Assembly (NCBI GenBank): GCA_001600635.1
Contig: BCKL01000010.1
Span: forward strand, 26,747 to 90,746
DNA: 64,000 nucleotides
DNA from: Leucosporidium creatinivorum
Lineage: Eukaryota > Basidiomycota > Microbotryomycetes > Leucosporidiales > Leucosporidiaceae
Direction of reading: 5' to 3'
The notes beneath the pieces were generated by a model. The model had not been told where the DNA came from, ran no database searches, and saw only the letters and a list, made by a program, of their open reading frames with translations. The position numbers and the translations under genes were made by a program. Below, in pieces: positions 35,181 through 45,701 of the stretch (positions are counted from its first letter, which is position 1; each line of letters opens with the position of its first letter).

Positions 35181-37085
35181 CTAACAACGCCGAGCCCCAT
35201 CCATGCCCGAGTTGCCGACCTTCCGCACCCTCTCCGTCCACACTTCCGCCCTCAACAACGTCACCTTGTCCACCAGATCACTCCCATGACTATCCTTCTT
35301 GATCTTGACTTGCGCCAGCCCAATGGTTAGCGCAGCCACCACTTGGAGTGTCTCGGCATCGACTCGCTTCTCCCTCGGCGCCGGCGTGGCGTTGCTCATC
35401 GTCTCTGAGTTGAAGAGGATGCCTCCTTGCGCCGTCGCGGGGTAGCCAGGTGGGATGTTGCAGAGAGGGAAAATGAGGTCGAAGTCGGTGTAGAGGTATT
35501 GAAGGCGGTGGAGGGCTTGCCAGGCGAAGGCGTCGACGACGAGCCGACCAATTTGCTCCCTCACTGGAGCGAGCAAGCTCTCCGCCTCAGAGCTGGGTTG
35601 CTGCTCCGTAGCCAGGCAGGCGATTGAGAGCTGTTGGAAGATGTATTGACTGAGGGAGTCGACAAACGGCTCGCGCTTGCGCTCCTGGAGCACTTCGAGG
35701 GCGCCGAACGTCGTCGCCCGCCATTGCGCCGCCTTCGCTTTCCCTGTGAAGAGTGGGAGGTCAGTGTTGTCTGGAGCGGGGGCGTAGGAATCTGTTGAAC
35801 GCACCTTGCGTCTTGATATGCTCATATAAGCAATGGAGGAGGTGACGAGGCCGGTCCTGGTAAACGAGCGGATGGAAGTGGCCAAGGATGCCCTGGTAGA
35901 TGGCCTCAGCAATGATGGCCTTGAAAAGCGAATGCAGAACGTCGTCGAGCTTGAGACTGTCGCCGAGGGAACGTCGCGCGCTGGCCAGGAGGTGGTGCGT
36001 GGAGAGCAGACCGTTGGAGGCGCGTTGCAGAGCGAAGGCGTCGAGCATGAGGGAGACCGGTGCTTGAAGAAGGGTGTCGTCGACTTGCTCGGTATAGGCG
36101 AATGCGATGTCGTCGATCTTCTCGTTGAGGTCTTTGAGGCCGGTGATGATGCGTTGAACGTCGCCGACGTCTCCCAAATCGAAGAGCTCCCTCGCCTGCG
36201 CCGCTGACCGCTCCAGCGCTTGACGCCTGGCCTCCGACTCCTGGTACGCGGTTGCCATCGCTTTATAGTGTCCCTCCTTCTCCACGACCACTTTCTCCAG
36301 GCGCCTGAGCTCGCCGTCTCGAGCTCCCGCCTCCCGCTTCAGCTTGTCGGCTCCAGCCCTAGCTTTCTCCTCTGCTCGAGCGAGTTGGTCAACCTGCTTC
36401 TTGTGCGTCGTCGCAGTCTTCTGGCTCTCCCTCAGCTTCTCCTCCAGCTCTTTGATCTTAGCCTGCGCCGCCACCAGCTTCTTCTCGAGCGCCCGAGCTT
36501 CGGCGATAGGCTCGCTTTGCGCGGCTTGCTGCCTTGCCTTGAGCGTGGGAGGCTTGGAGGGTACATCCAGGGTAGTTATTTCCGTGATATTAGACGACAA
36601 AAAGGAGGGGAGCGAGGTCTGGGCGGCGGGGGATGCATACGTCGAAGGTTGCTGGGGGTCGAGAGCGCCGAGCGAGGAGGAGCGCAAGTCGATTAGGTCC
36701 TCTTGAGAGCGCGTGGCGGAGACCGAGTGGTGTCTAGGGTCACAAGAGAGTATGTAGGTCAGCGCTCTGTCTCTTAATATTCCCGCATCAAAGCTAGTTG
36801 GCTCACGAAGGGGGTCGAACCGAGGGCCGAGGGTAGGGGTCGAGGGAACGGGAGCTTGCGAAGCGTTGAGACCTGTCTCTCTTCATTGCGCTACACCAGA
36901 TGTCGGAGTGTCTGTAGCGAGTGAGAAGGTCAGCTTCGAGCGCTGAGGAGCGAACGGGCGTGGTGGCTCGCAGAGCCACCGTTGTGAGTTGACGCTCAGG
37001 CTTACTCTTCGAAGGTGTCTGACCAGGGGGTTTGCGGGCGAGATGTACCCCAGTTCAGAGGATTGAGACTATCTAGCCAGCCCAT
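35181..37085 (-). CDS. unknown coiled-coil protein
   Basis: Five exons join cleanly: ATG 37085 (MGWLDSLNPLNWGTSRP), then EEHSDIWCSAMKRDRSQRF, then HHSVSATRSQEDLIDL and a long exon. Residues ~120-260 form a heptad-rich coiled coil (ALEKKLVAAQAKIKELEEKL, DGELRRLEKVVVEKEGHY). The C-terminal half is helical and globular, with LNEKIDDIAFAYTEQVDD, AIIAEAIYQGILGHFHPLVY and FAWQALHRLQYLYTDFDL. The stop is at 35181. The protein resembles coiled-coil proteins found widely in basidiomycetes with no assigned role; I cannot name a family. It sits between two Hsp70-like paralogues and is divergent from copy B with only 144 bases between the start codons, so the two probably share a promoter. Confidence 0.75.
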
Positions 37086-37229
37086 GCGCCAGAAGATTGC
37101 GAAGCGAGAGCGAGAGGAGCGACGAGCGGGCGAAGTTCAAGAAGCGAAGTGGAGCTCAACCCTTCTTTCCTTCCCGCCATCTCGAGCTCTTGTGCTCTCA
37201 TCACACTTCGACAAGCTTACGAGTACAAC
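37086..37229. promoter_or_regulatory. short bidirectional promoter
   Basis: These 144 bases separate the start codons of the coiled-coil gene (37085, minus) and Hsp70-like copy B (37230, plus). No TATA box is apparent. Direct GAGCGA/GCGAGA words occur, but I see no defined operator. Confidence 0.5.
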
Positions 37230-39814
37230 ATGAGTGGACAGCTCTCCCTCCAGACTCCGTACAGCGGCAAAGAAGCCCTGGTAAGCACACCGAGCTGCCC
37301 CCTCGTTGCTGCTCGCACGAACGAGTGCTGACCCGGTTCCGGCGCTCGCAGATCATCGCCATTGATGCTGGTGAGCTCGATGGAGCACAGAAGAGCCCTT
37401 GGATGCCCTTACTGACCCGCTGCTCTGCGTCTGATCGTCTACAGGTGCCTCGGCGAGCGCCGTCTGCATCGCGCACCTCCAGCCCGGCGTCGTCCCTCGC
37501 CTCAAATATGTCACAGAGTGGCCTAACGGACAGGGAGAGTCCAAGGTTCCCTCCTGCATCTACTACGACTCGACTGGAATGGCCCGTGCCTGCTGCGCCG
37601 AGACTCGCGACGAGTTCATGGAGGTCAAGGTGACTTCGACTCGGAGGAGGCTCGACGAGACGCGAAGCTGACCTCGTGCATCTCCATAGGCTCACGATGA
37701 GGGATGGACCAAGGTCGAGGAGTTCAAGCTCCTTCTCAACCCCCCCAGCACGACCGACTCGACCCTCATCGGCGCCAGCGCCAACGCCGAGCAGGTCACC
37801 CTCCCTATCTTGCCTCCGAACGTCACCATCGTCAAAGTCTACGCCGATCTCTTCGCCTACCTCATCAACAATGCGCAGTCGTGGTACCAGGAGACCACCT
37901 TTGAGTACGCGCCGAGCGCCGAACTCGGTCAACAGCACGCGCTAATGCCGAGCATGTTCCACAGCGGAGAGGACGTCTGACGCCGTTTGTACCCCTCGGC
38001 GACGATCATCCTTGCTCATCCCGATAGCTGGATGGAGACTCAGCAGAATGTCCTTCGTCAGGCGCTGATCCGTGCCCAAATCCTCCCCCACCAGAGCAAC
38101 GATGGTCGCCGTCTCGAGCTCGTTCGAGAGTCCGAGGCCTCCATCCACTGGATGATGGGCACGAATCGTGCTCCTCTCGAGGTCAGTCTTGAAGCTAGCT
38201 CTCCTCTGCATGCACGCTGACCTTTCACCGCGCAGCTCAAGTCGGCGCTCACCGTCGTCGACGCTGGAGGATCCACCGTCGACATCGCCCTCTATATCGT
38301 TGATTCGGTCTCGCCTCGGGTCACTCTTCGCGAGGTCAAGACCTCGGATTCGCTTCACGCGGGAGGCATCTTCGTCACTCGCGCCGGAGAGCGTTTGCTC
38401 TCGGGGAAGCTGGGCGGCTCTCGCTTCGACGACGAGGACTACCTTGCCGAAGCGACGAGCAAGTTCGAGCACGACACGAAGCGTACCTTCGCCGATGTCG
38501 ACCCCTTCGCTTATATCAAGGTCGCCGGCAACGCCGACACCGCCGGCAACGTCGTGAGGGGCCGTATCAAACTCTCGCAGTGAGTCGAAGTTCTCGCGCT
38601 CGCCGAGCTCGCTGGCCGCTGACCCTCTCAAACCTCTACTACAGAGAAGAGCTCAAGGGCACCTTCGAAGGCAGTCTCGCTCAGATCATGGCCAGTGTCG
38701 AGAGGCAGACTCAGTTCGGCGACATCAAGTCCAAGGTCAGCTCTCGCTTCTCTCCTGTGCGAGTGTAGCTGATCGCCTCCTCTCTATGCAGCGCATCATC
38801 CTTGTCGGCGGCTACGGCGAATCGCCTTACCTCAAGAAGGTTCTGCGCGAAGCCTACGCCTCGCAGGGGATCCAGGTCGTCATCTCTGACGAGCCGAGCA
38901 AGAAGGCGGTCGCCGAGGGCTCCGCTCTGTGGTTCGTCAAGCGTCTCGTCGTCGCCCGCGCGGTCAGGACAACCTACGGAATCTCGCTGGTCTACCCGTT
39001 CAACCGCGACAACGAGGAGCACGTGAGTCGCTCGCTCGGCGATGGCGTTTCGAGGCTCTCAGCGCTCAAGAATCTCGACTAACTCTCCCCGTTGGTATAC
39101 AGCTCTCGCGCGGCCACATCGTTCTCCCTGACCGCACCAAGGGGGTCCGTGGAGGCTGGAGCACCGTCATCGCGAGGGTGCGTCGCCGAGTCCGGTTCAA
39201 TTCTCGCTTCGGCGCTAAACCCATTCCTCTTCTCGTCTCCCGGTCAATCTCATCACAGGACACCGTCGTTGAGGTCAACCACCTCACGACCATGGGCTAC
39301 ACTCGCCTCATCACTGAGCCCTCGGCTCTTCACTCGTTTGAGATTGAGCTCTACGCTTTCGAGGGAGACGAGACGACGCCTGCTTGGTGTCTCGACGCTT
39401 ACGGTGAGTGGCATTAAGTTTTGACACCGACGGGGTGCTCACTGACGAGCTCCCTTCCACGCGCTGCCCTGCCCCCCACCACCTCGCCGATATCTCCTCC
39501 GACCTCACAGGCAACCTCCTTCCCTCCTTCCGCAAGGTCTGCACCGTCACCGCCGACCTCTCGCCTCTCCAGCACATCCTCATCCCTCGTACCGGCGCTG
39601 GTGGAGTCAAGTACTGGGAAATCTCCTTCCAGCTCGGCGTCTCGTTCGGCTCGACCGAGCTCAAGGCCAAGGTCCTCTGGACTGAGCAGGCGAGTCGTCT
39701 TCTGTCGCAGAGTAGCGATGTGAGAACTGAATTTTTAGCTCGTCACAGGGAAGGAAGTGCGAGGGCCCCGCTTCCATCGTGCTTGGAGCGATTCGCGGCG
39801 CAGAAGAGGTCTGA
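37230..39814 (+). CDS. Hsp70-like actin-fold ATPase (HSPA12-type), copy B, with one in-frame TGA
   Basis: Paralogue of copy A. ATG 37230 (MSGQLSLQTPYSGKEAL) leads to IIAIDAGASASAVCIAHL, so phosphate loop 1 reads DAGAS where copy A and the family have DxGTT. Phosphate loop 2 is VDAGGSTVDIAL and the adenosine motif is VGGYGESPYLKKVL. The C-terminal domain matches copy A (WCLDAYG, GRKCEGPASIVLG). After the intron following TTF, the frame reads GEDV, TGA (37978-37980), RRLYPSATII; copy A has GAALWDQLYDSAEVI, so the TGA stands at the place of a Trp. Everything after it is well conserved. The last intron (from about 39690) has a GC donor (GAGCAG/GCGAGT) and an AG acceptor. It may be a recent pseudogene, an allele, or a base error. 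Roughly 13 exons. Confidence 0.8.
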
Positions 39815-40057
39815 GGCGGAAAGTCAGCGGCTTGAATAGCTTGAGTACCAAAGTGACGGAAAGGAAATCGATACGTTCTGTGACATCTTGACCTCGAAGC
39901 GCCCGACAGCGAAGACAGTCTTCGCTCGAGCCGCCAGCGTTGGCAGAAGCCGCTCGGCGCTCGCTTCTCGCGGCTCTCGTTGCAGGGCGAGGAGTATAAA
40001 GAACGGGAATAAGGTGCAGGGGTATCGATAATAAACGAAAGGGAACACTGCTGCATG

Positions 40058-43000
40058 CTAAACTACGTCCTCCAAGAGCTCATCCTCACCCAACGCCCTC
40101 TCCTCCACGGGCGCCCATTCCTCCCTCCCATCGTCTCCGAGCGCGCTATCCCCGATTGGCAACGCCTCTATCGTCTCGACGTCGTCGTCTCCGCCAAAGT
40201 CAACCTCGCCGTCCTCGAGCTCAATGTCTGCCTCCTCACCCTCCAACTCGACCCTCTCCGGCTCCCTCATCTCGGCGCCTTCCATCCCGACGCCCTCCCC
40301 CAATCGCCGAACAGCACCGACGATTGGTCGCCTGACGTTCACATCCAACTCGCGGTCGATCCTGGCGCCCTCCTCTTCTCGAGCGTCGCGTCGTCCTCCT
40401 TCTCCAACGGCGCCGATGCCGTCCACGAGAGCCTTATCCGGATGGGCGACGACGGGAGGACGGTTGACCGGTGGTGGTCGAGGAAGGGGTTTGAGGGGTT
40501 GAGCTTCGACCAGTCGTTCGACTCGCTCATACACCCTTTTGCAGAGCAACTCCCTCGCCTCGAACGACAACTCCTTCTCGGGGCTCATCACCCCCGGCGC
40601 GCAAGTCGCGAGCTGACTCCACGTCTGCCACCCTCGCTCCTTGACCTCCTCATCGGTCGTCACACCTCCCCAGAAATCGAGTAACGGCAGCTCGGGCCAC
40701 GAGGGGAGTCGAGCGTAGGGAAGGAGGTGGAGGATAGAGGCGTTGGAGGGGAGGAGAGGGACTTCGAAGAGGGACTTCCGTTTGACAAGGTCGGCGTTGG
40801 ACTTAATGTGCGTGCCCAGTTCGACGTGGTTGGTTGAGAGCGAGTAGAAGTCGGCGTAATTTGGGTAGAGCATGACGTATCCTCGAAGGTAGACGAGCTC
40901 GATGAAGTACTTCTTCCAACTCCTAGGCCAGCGGTTGGACTTGATGTCGGGGACGATGGGTTCTGAGATGGGGAGAGCGATCTCCGAGAGGCGCAGGGCG
41001 AGGTAGGCGTGGAACTCTCGCCATACTTCGGGGAAGTAGAGGGCGCCCCAGGAGCATGGGACTTGGGAGAGGTAGGGAGTTGTCGGAGGGAGGGACATGG
41101 AGGAGAAGAGCGAGTGGGCGTCGAAGGGTCGTCGGCCGATGGGAAGGAGCTCAAGGTTCTTGGGTTGGTAGAGCGAGATGCCGTAGAGGTGGGCTGATAG
41201 GTCGGGGTAGGAAGGCTCGCCCGAGGTCGAGTAGGAGGAGTAGCGATACCGGAGGACGGTGAACTTGAGCCAGCTGTAGAAGAGGGGCGAGACCTCGATG
41301 TCGTCCTCGAGGAAGACGCCGTACGAGTCGTTGGACGTGGGATACCAGCTCTCGACGATGGCGGGCATCAAGCCTCCGAGGACGATGCGGTGCCGAACCG
41401 AGACGGTGCCGTGGTGCCAGTCGAATTCATCGACGAGTCGTTGAGTGGCTCGGTCGGCCGTTTGCTCGAGGTTGAGCGACAGGGAGATGTCGTCGTCGTG
41501 GTAGTAGGCGGTCTCGAGCGAGGTGAGGAGGCGTGTGAGGGACTGAGGTCGGTTCATCGTGACGACCGAGAGGTCGATGCGAGGGGTGTGCCATTCTGAG
41601 GGCGGCGGCAGAGCAAATATTGTGATAGGAAAGGGGGAGAGTACAGAGGAAGAGATCAAATGGTGTAGTGGTGACGGAAGAGGAGGAGAGGAGAAGGTCA
41701 ATAGTCGCTCTCTCGTTCCCGAAACGCTGCAGACTCACGCCTCAATGCTCCCCTCTCCAATCCAGCAATCCAATCCACCACTCCATCCTCAACTTCCTCC
41801 CTCCTCAACCCAATTACCACCGTCCTATCCCCACTCTCCTCAATCATCGCCTTGCTCGTTCTCCGTCCACCTTGCTTCGGTCCAAAGATTGCTCGTCGAG
41901 AATGGAGGGCGGCGAGTAGTGGCGACGAGGAGAATGGGAGAAGGTGGAAGAAGACGGAAGGGTTGAGATGCGAGAGGGCGGTTGCCACAGATTGTTGGGA
42001 GGAGGAAGAGCCGAGGGTGTGGAAGTCGAGATGGCATCGCTCCCCTTGTCCGACGTCATCATCGCCCATCACCAGCACTCTGACCTCCTCACTTCCCTCC
42101 GCCAACCCACACATCACACCCTCCAACACCCTCGCCTCCTCCTTCCCCTCAACGACGAACACAATCGGTCCATCCTCCGCCCTCCCACCTCCTCCAACCC
42201 CACCCTTAGCCCTCTCCAACGGCAATCCCTTCCTCCTCTCCCTCAAATCCCCTCCCCCTCCCATCTCCCTCGCGAACCACTTGCCCAACTCCCTCTCCTC
42301 TTCCGCTCCGCCGAGCTCCCTACGCAGGCGCTCGCACTCGTTGCCACCTCCGCCGCTGGGAAGGACAGGAAGAGCAAATGCTGGGATCCCGGCTTTGTTG
42401 TATAGGGCTAGAGCGAGGGCGGCAGGGAGGGGAAGGTCGATTCGCAGGCCGGAAGGGGATAAGGAGGGGTGGAGAAGCCAGGTCGGTTGGAGGAGGAATG
42501 GAGAGGTGGGGAGGTGAATGCGGGAGGTGAGGGACTCTGCTAGCCCTCCTTCTGTTGTTGATGAGGAGTGGGAAGCGTGGCAGATTGAGGAAGAGGAGGA
42601 GGATATGGCGAGTGTGAGGCCCGAGGTTGCGAGTAGGGCTGCGCTGTACTCTTTCGTTGCTGAGGCGCGGAGGAGAGACTTGATTAATGCTGGAGGAAGG
42701 GAGGGTGCTGTTGCTGATGATGCCGAGGACGAAGGAACGAAGAGGAGATGGTCGGTTTCCATGAGAGGAGAGGAAGGCGTTGCGGCGGCCTCGAGGAGGG
42801 CCAGCGCAGAGGACTGAGACGAGGAATAGGGAAGAAGAAGGACGTTCGAGCTGTAGCTCTGTAGGTTTGGCTCTACGCCTCTCGGCGCGAGGATGAGGAC
42901 CTTCTTCGGCGCGACTGATTGCTTCAAAAGCTGAGAGATGAGGGAGGGGAGGTCGGCCGACTCAGAGGAGGAGGTCAGATGAACGACGGCGGACCAGGAG

Positions 43001-43988
43001 GGAGGTGAAGTAGCGGAGAAGGTGGAGGGTAGCCGTGAGAGTTGGGAGAGGGAATGGGAGAGGAGGAGCGGAGGTCGTGCTGGCGGTTTTGGAGGCATTG
43101 GAGGCCGAGGTAGGAGTTGCGCGAGGTCGTCTATCATGAGCGAAGGGGTTAGTGAGCTCCAGAAGCGAGAAAGTGGGCGCCGAAGCACGAACCTGGGTCA
43201 TTCGTCTCCCACCACCGATTCGTCAACTTCCGCCGCGGCGTCATCTCCTTACCGCTCTGTAGCCATAAATACACGCCAACCACACTCAGCACCACCAACG
43301 TCAACCGAATCCCTCTGCTGCCCAGCGAGCTGCGCCCTCCCATTCCCAAGAACCTCGGAATGGCCTGCGCAGGCCGCCGGATCGCGCTACCGATAACATC
43401 CCGTTTCGACGGGGATGGGCGCGAGAAAGCACCTCCAATAAAGCCGCTCTGCGACGTCGAAGCCGAGCTGGACCTTGAAGGCGAGCGCTGGCGCACGCGA
43501 TTGAAATTGGGCGAGGAGGTGCCGGCTGGTCCTCGGGATTTGAGGTTGGAGGATGTTGGAGGATAGTCGAAGCGTGAGGTGTCCGAGATGGGTGATTGGG
43601 TGTACTCTGCTGCTTGCTGGCCTTGCTCCATGGCGCTGGAAGAAGGAGCGAAGCGCGCTGGCGGATGAGCTTGAGAGGGCGAAGTGCGGCGATTTGTGGT
43701 GGATGTAGTCGAGTAAAGCTGCTGATCCTGTATCAACGCATCGTCGTAGCCTCGCTGCTGAGCTGCTTGAGCTAGATCCTTCGTGTTTAAACGACGGAGA
43801 GCTCGTTGCTCCGCTGGAGTCGGCGAGGGCGAAGGAGAGGGCATTCGAGCCCGGGGGTATAAGGGTACAGAAGGGGGGGCGAAGCGAGCTCTTGAGTATT
43901 CGGTGTACTCTCTCCTTGCTGTACGAGAATCCAACGAGTCGAAGATGTAGTCGGAGGCCAAGGAGTCCAAGCGTCGAGGGCGCGTCAA
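40058..43988 (-). CDS. type II membrane glycosyltransferase-like protein
   Basis: Three exons cover about 1270 residues. The polar N-terminus (RARMPSPSPSPTPAEQRAL) is followed by one membrane segment (RLTLVVLSVVGVYLWLQ), as in a Golgi type II anchor. The middle ~480 residues (exon ending at 41719) look like a degenerate nucleotide-sugar fold (PPSWSAVVHLTSSSESADLP, QSVAPKKVLILAPRGVEP). The third exon starts after a CCTCAG acceptor with QWHTPRIDLSVVTMNRPQ and contains the acidic motif VFLEDDIEVSPLFYSWLKF, typical of metal-binding in GT-A glycosyltransferases, then PCSWGALYFPEVWREFHAYL. The tail is very acidic (LEGEEADIELEDGEVDF). The start is uncertain: the frame is open to 43988 without an ATG, and the first internal ATG is at 43844. 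Acceptor and sugar unknown. Confidence 0.78.
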
Positions 43989-44089
43989 AGGCTGAGAAGC
44001 GGCCCGTGCTCCTTTATCTCCTGCGCTGTACCTCGATACACCTCTCGCGCTCTCCTTCGACCTACAAGGCTACAGAACCAAAGCATAGG

Positions 44090-45557
44090 ATGCCACCCAA
44101 GATTCGCTCGCCAACACCCTCGTCGGAGGAGTATGATCAGCTCGACTCGCCGCCTCCCGCTCCCCGTCCTGTACCTCGTCAGCCTCTGCCCCAGCAGCAG
44201 CAGCAGCAGCAGCGTGGCCCTCTTCCCATCCGCCTCGTGTCTCACTCGCACCCACAGCCGCACGCCTCGACCTCCAACTCCCGCCAGCCCTCGTCCTCCG
44301 CTGTCCCTACTTCCGAGCAGGACGAGGAGGAAGACGACGACGATGAACTCTCCTCGCTCGACTCGAACGACAGCGACGACGACCGCGCTCAGCAGCAGGC
44401 CCTCTACGACCAAATGGAGATGGAGCGCGACGAGGATGCCCAGGAGGATGCGAGAGATCGAGCTCGGAGGGCCTACGACGACTCAGAGGACGAGGATGTG
44501 GAGATGGATCAACTGGACGATGATGATGAGGATGAGTTCGCGCCGACGCCGAAGAAGGCGAGGGGCAGGGCTACGCCGAAAGCGCCGGCGATGAAGGCTA
44601 GTACGAGCACGGGGATGAAGATCAAGTTCAAGTTGGGTGGAGGTGCTGGAGGAGGGACACCGCAGACGCAGGCGAGCTCGGTCGCTGGTAGCTCGAGGGC
44701 GGGCAGCGTCAAGGGCTCGGCGAGCGGCGGGCGCGCTAGCTCGAGCAAGAAGAGCAGGTCGCATCGTAGGAAGTCTACACCAGGTGAGCTCTTCGTACTC
44801 TCACTCGCCCGCTCCGACATTGACCCTCCGGCATCCACAGACGAAGACGGCCTCGACTCCCTCTCCTCCGAGCAAGATGCCGCCTCCGACTCGTTCCTCT
44901 CCGACTCTTCCTCGACTCACTCGGGCTCGGGCCAACGCCTCACCGCTCGTCAAAAGGCCAAGGAGATGGGCGGCGACTGGGGCGAGGAGCTGCAGAGCTT
45001 GCCGACCTACCGAAGCGACAAGCCCAAGTTGACGGAAGCCGAGATTGCGCTGAGGAAGAGCGAGGTTAGCAGGAAGAGGAAGAGTCAGAGTGATAAGAAG
45101 TTGGAGGATGAGGTGCGCTTGCTTTCCATTCCCTTCTCCGCTCCTTTCATCCTTCCGTCGCCTCTCGCGCCGAGCAGCTCGCTAACAGCTCTCCTCGCGT
45201 CGACGACAGAAAACCGAAACCATCAACCGCCTCCTCAAGAAGCAAGTCGGCAAAACCACCGGCAAGAGCAAAGGCAAATCCAAGCTCTCCACCTCCACCA
45301 CGACCAACAACAACCAATCCCACGGCGGCACCGAAGACGGCGAAGATCAAGCTGCTCCCGCGTTCGTGGCTCCACCTGTGATCCCTACGACCAGTCGATG
45401 GGTTAGCTCGATCAAGAGTGGAGAGTATACTGCTGTATTGGCTTTGCCGCCTGGACCGCCGGTGAGGAGGGAGCTCGGTGGTGTCGGAGCGCCGAAGGAG
45501 CCGGTCTACCCTGGTCCGAGGCCGCCGTTGAAGACCAGGAGGTTGGTGAGGGCTTGA
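44090..45557 (+). CDS. INO80 chromatin-remodelling complex subunit B (Ies2/PAPA-1)
   Basis: Nuclear protein of the Ies2 family, a subunit that stimulates the INO80 remodelling ATPase. ATG 44090 opens MPPKIRSPTPSSEEYDQLD. A CAG repeat (44192-44213) codes seven glutamines. Residues ~85-175 are strongly acidic (EEDDDDELSSLDSNDSDDD, EMDQLDDDDEDEF). A basic/serine-rich segment follows (SSSKKSRSHRRKS). The diagnostic part is RLTARQKAKEMGGDWG, LTEAEIALRKSEVSRKRKS and DEKTETINRLLKKQVGK, the PAPA-1-like region. Residues after it include PPVIPTTSRWVSS and end RRLVRA at 45557. Introns lie at about 44784-44839 and 45112-45209. Divergent from the glycosyltransferase-like gene, convergent with the next one. 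Confidence 0.85.
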
Positions 45558-45701
45558 GTCGTTACGAGGCTGAAACAGACAGCACATCATCAACTGTCTA
45601 GCCAAGCAAAGAATTGGCGAGCGGCATCAGGCTTCGACACGAGGCTCGCTACATAGGCGGAGCGCTCAACTCGAGTATATCAATTGGAAAGCGATCAAAA
45701 A

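Noticed and set aside
44090-45557. Reading the acidic poly-glutamine protein as a histone chaperone
   Set aside because: The C-terminal block with RQKAKEMGG and the EIALRKSEVSRKRKS segment is specific to the Ies2/PAPA-1 family.
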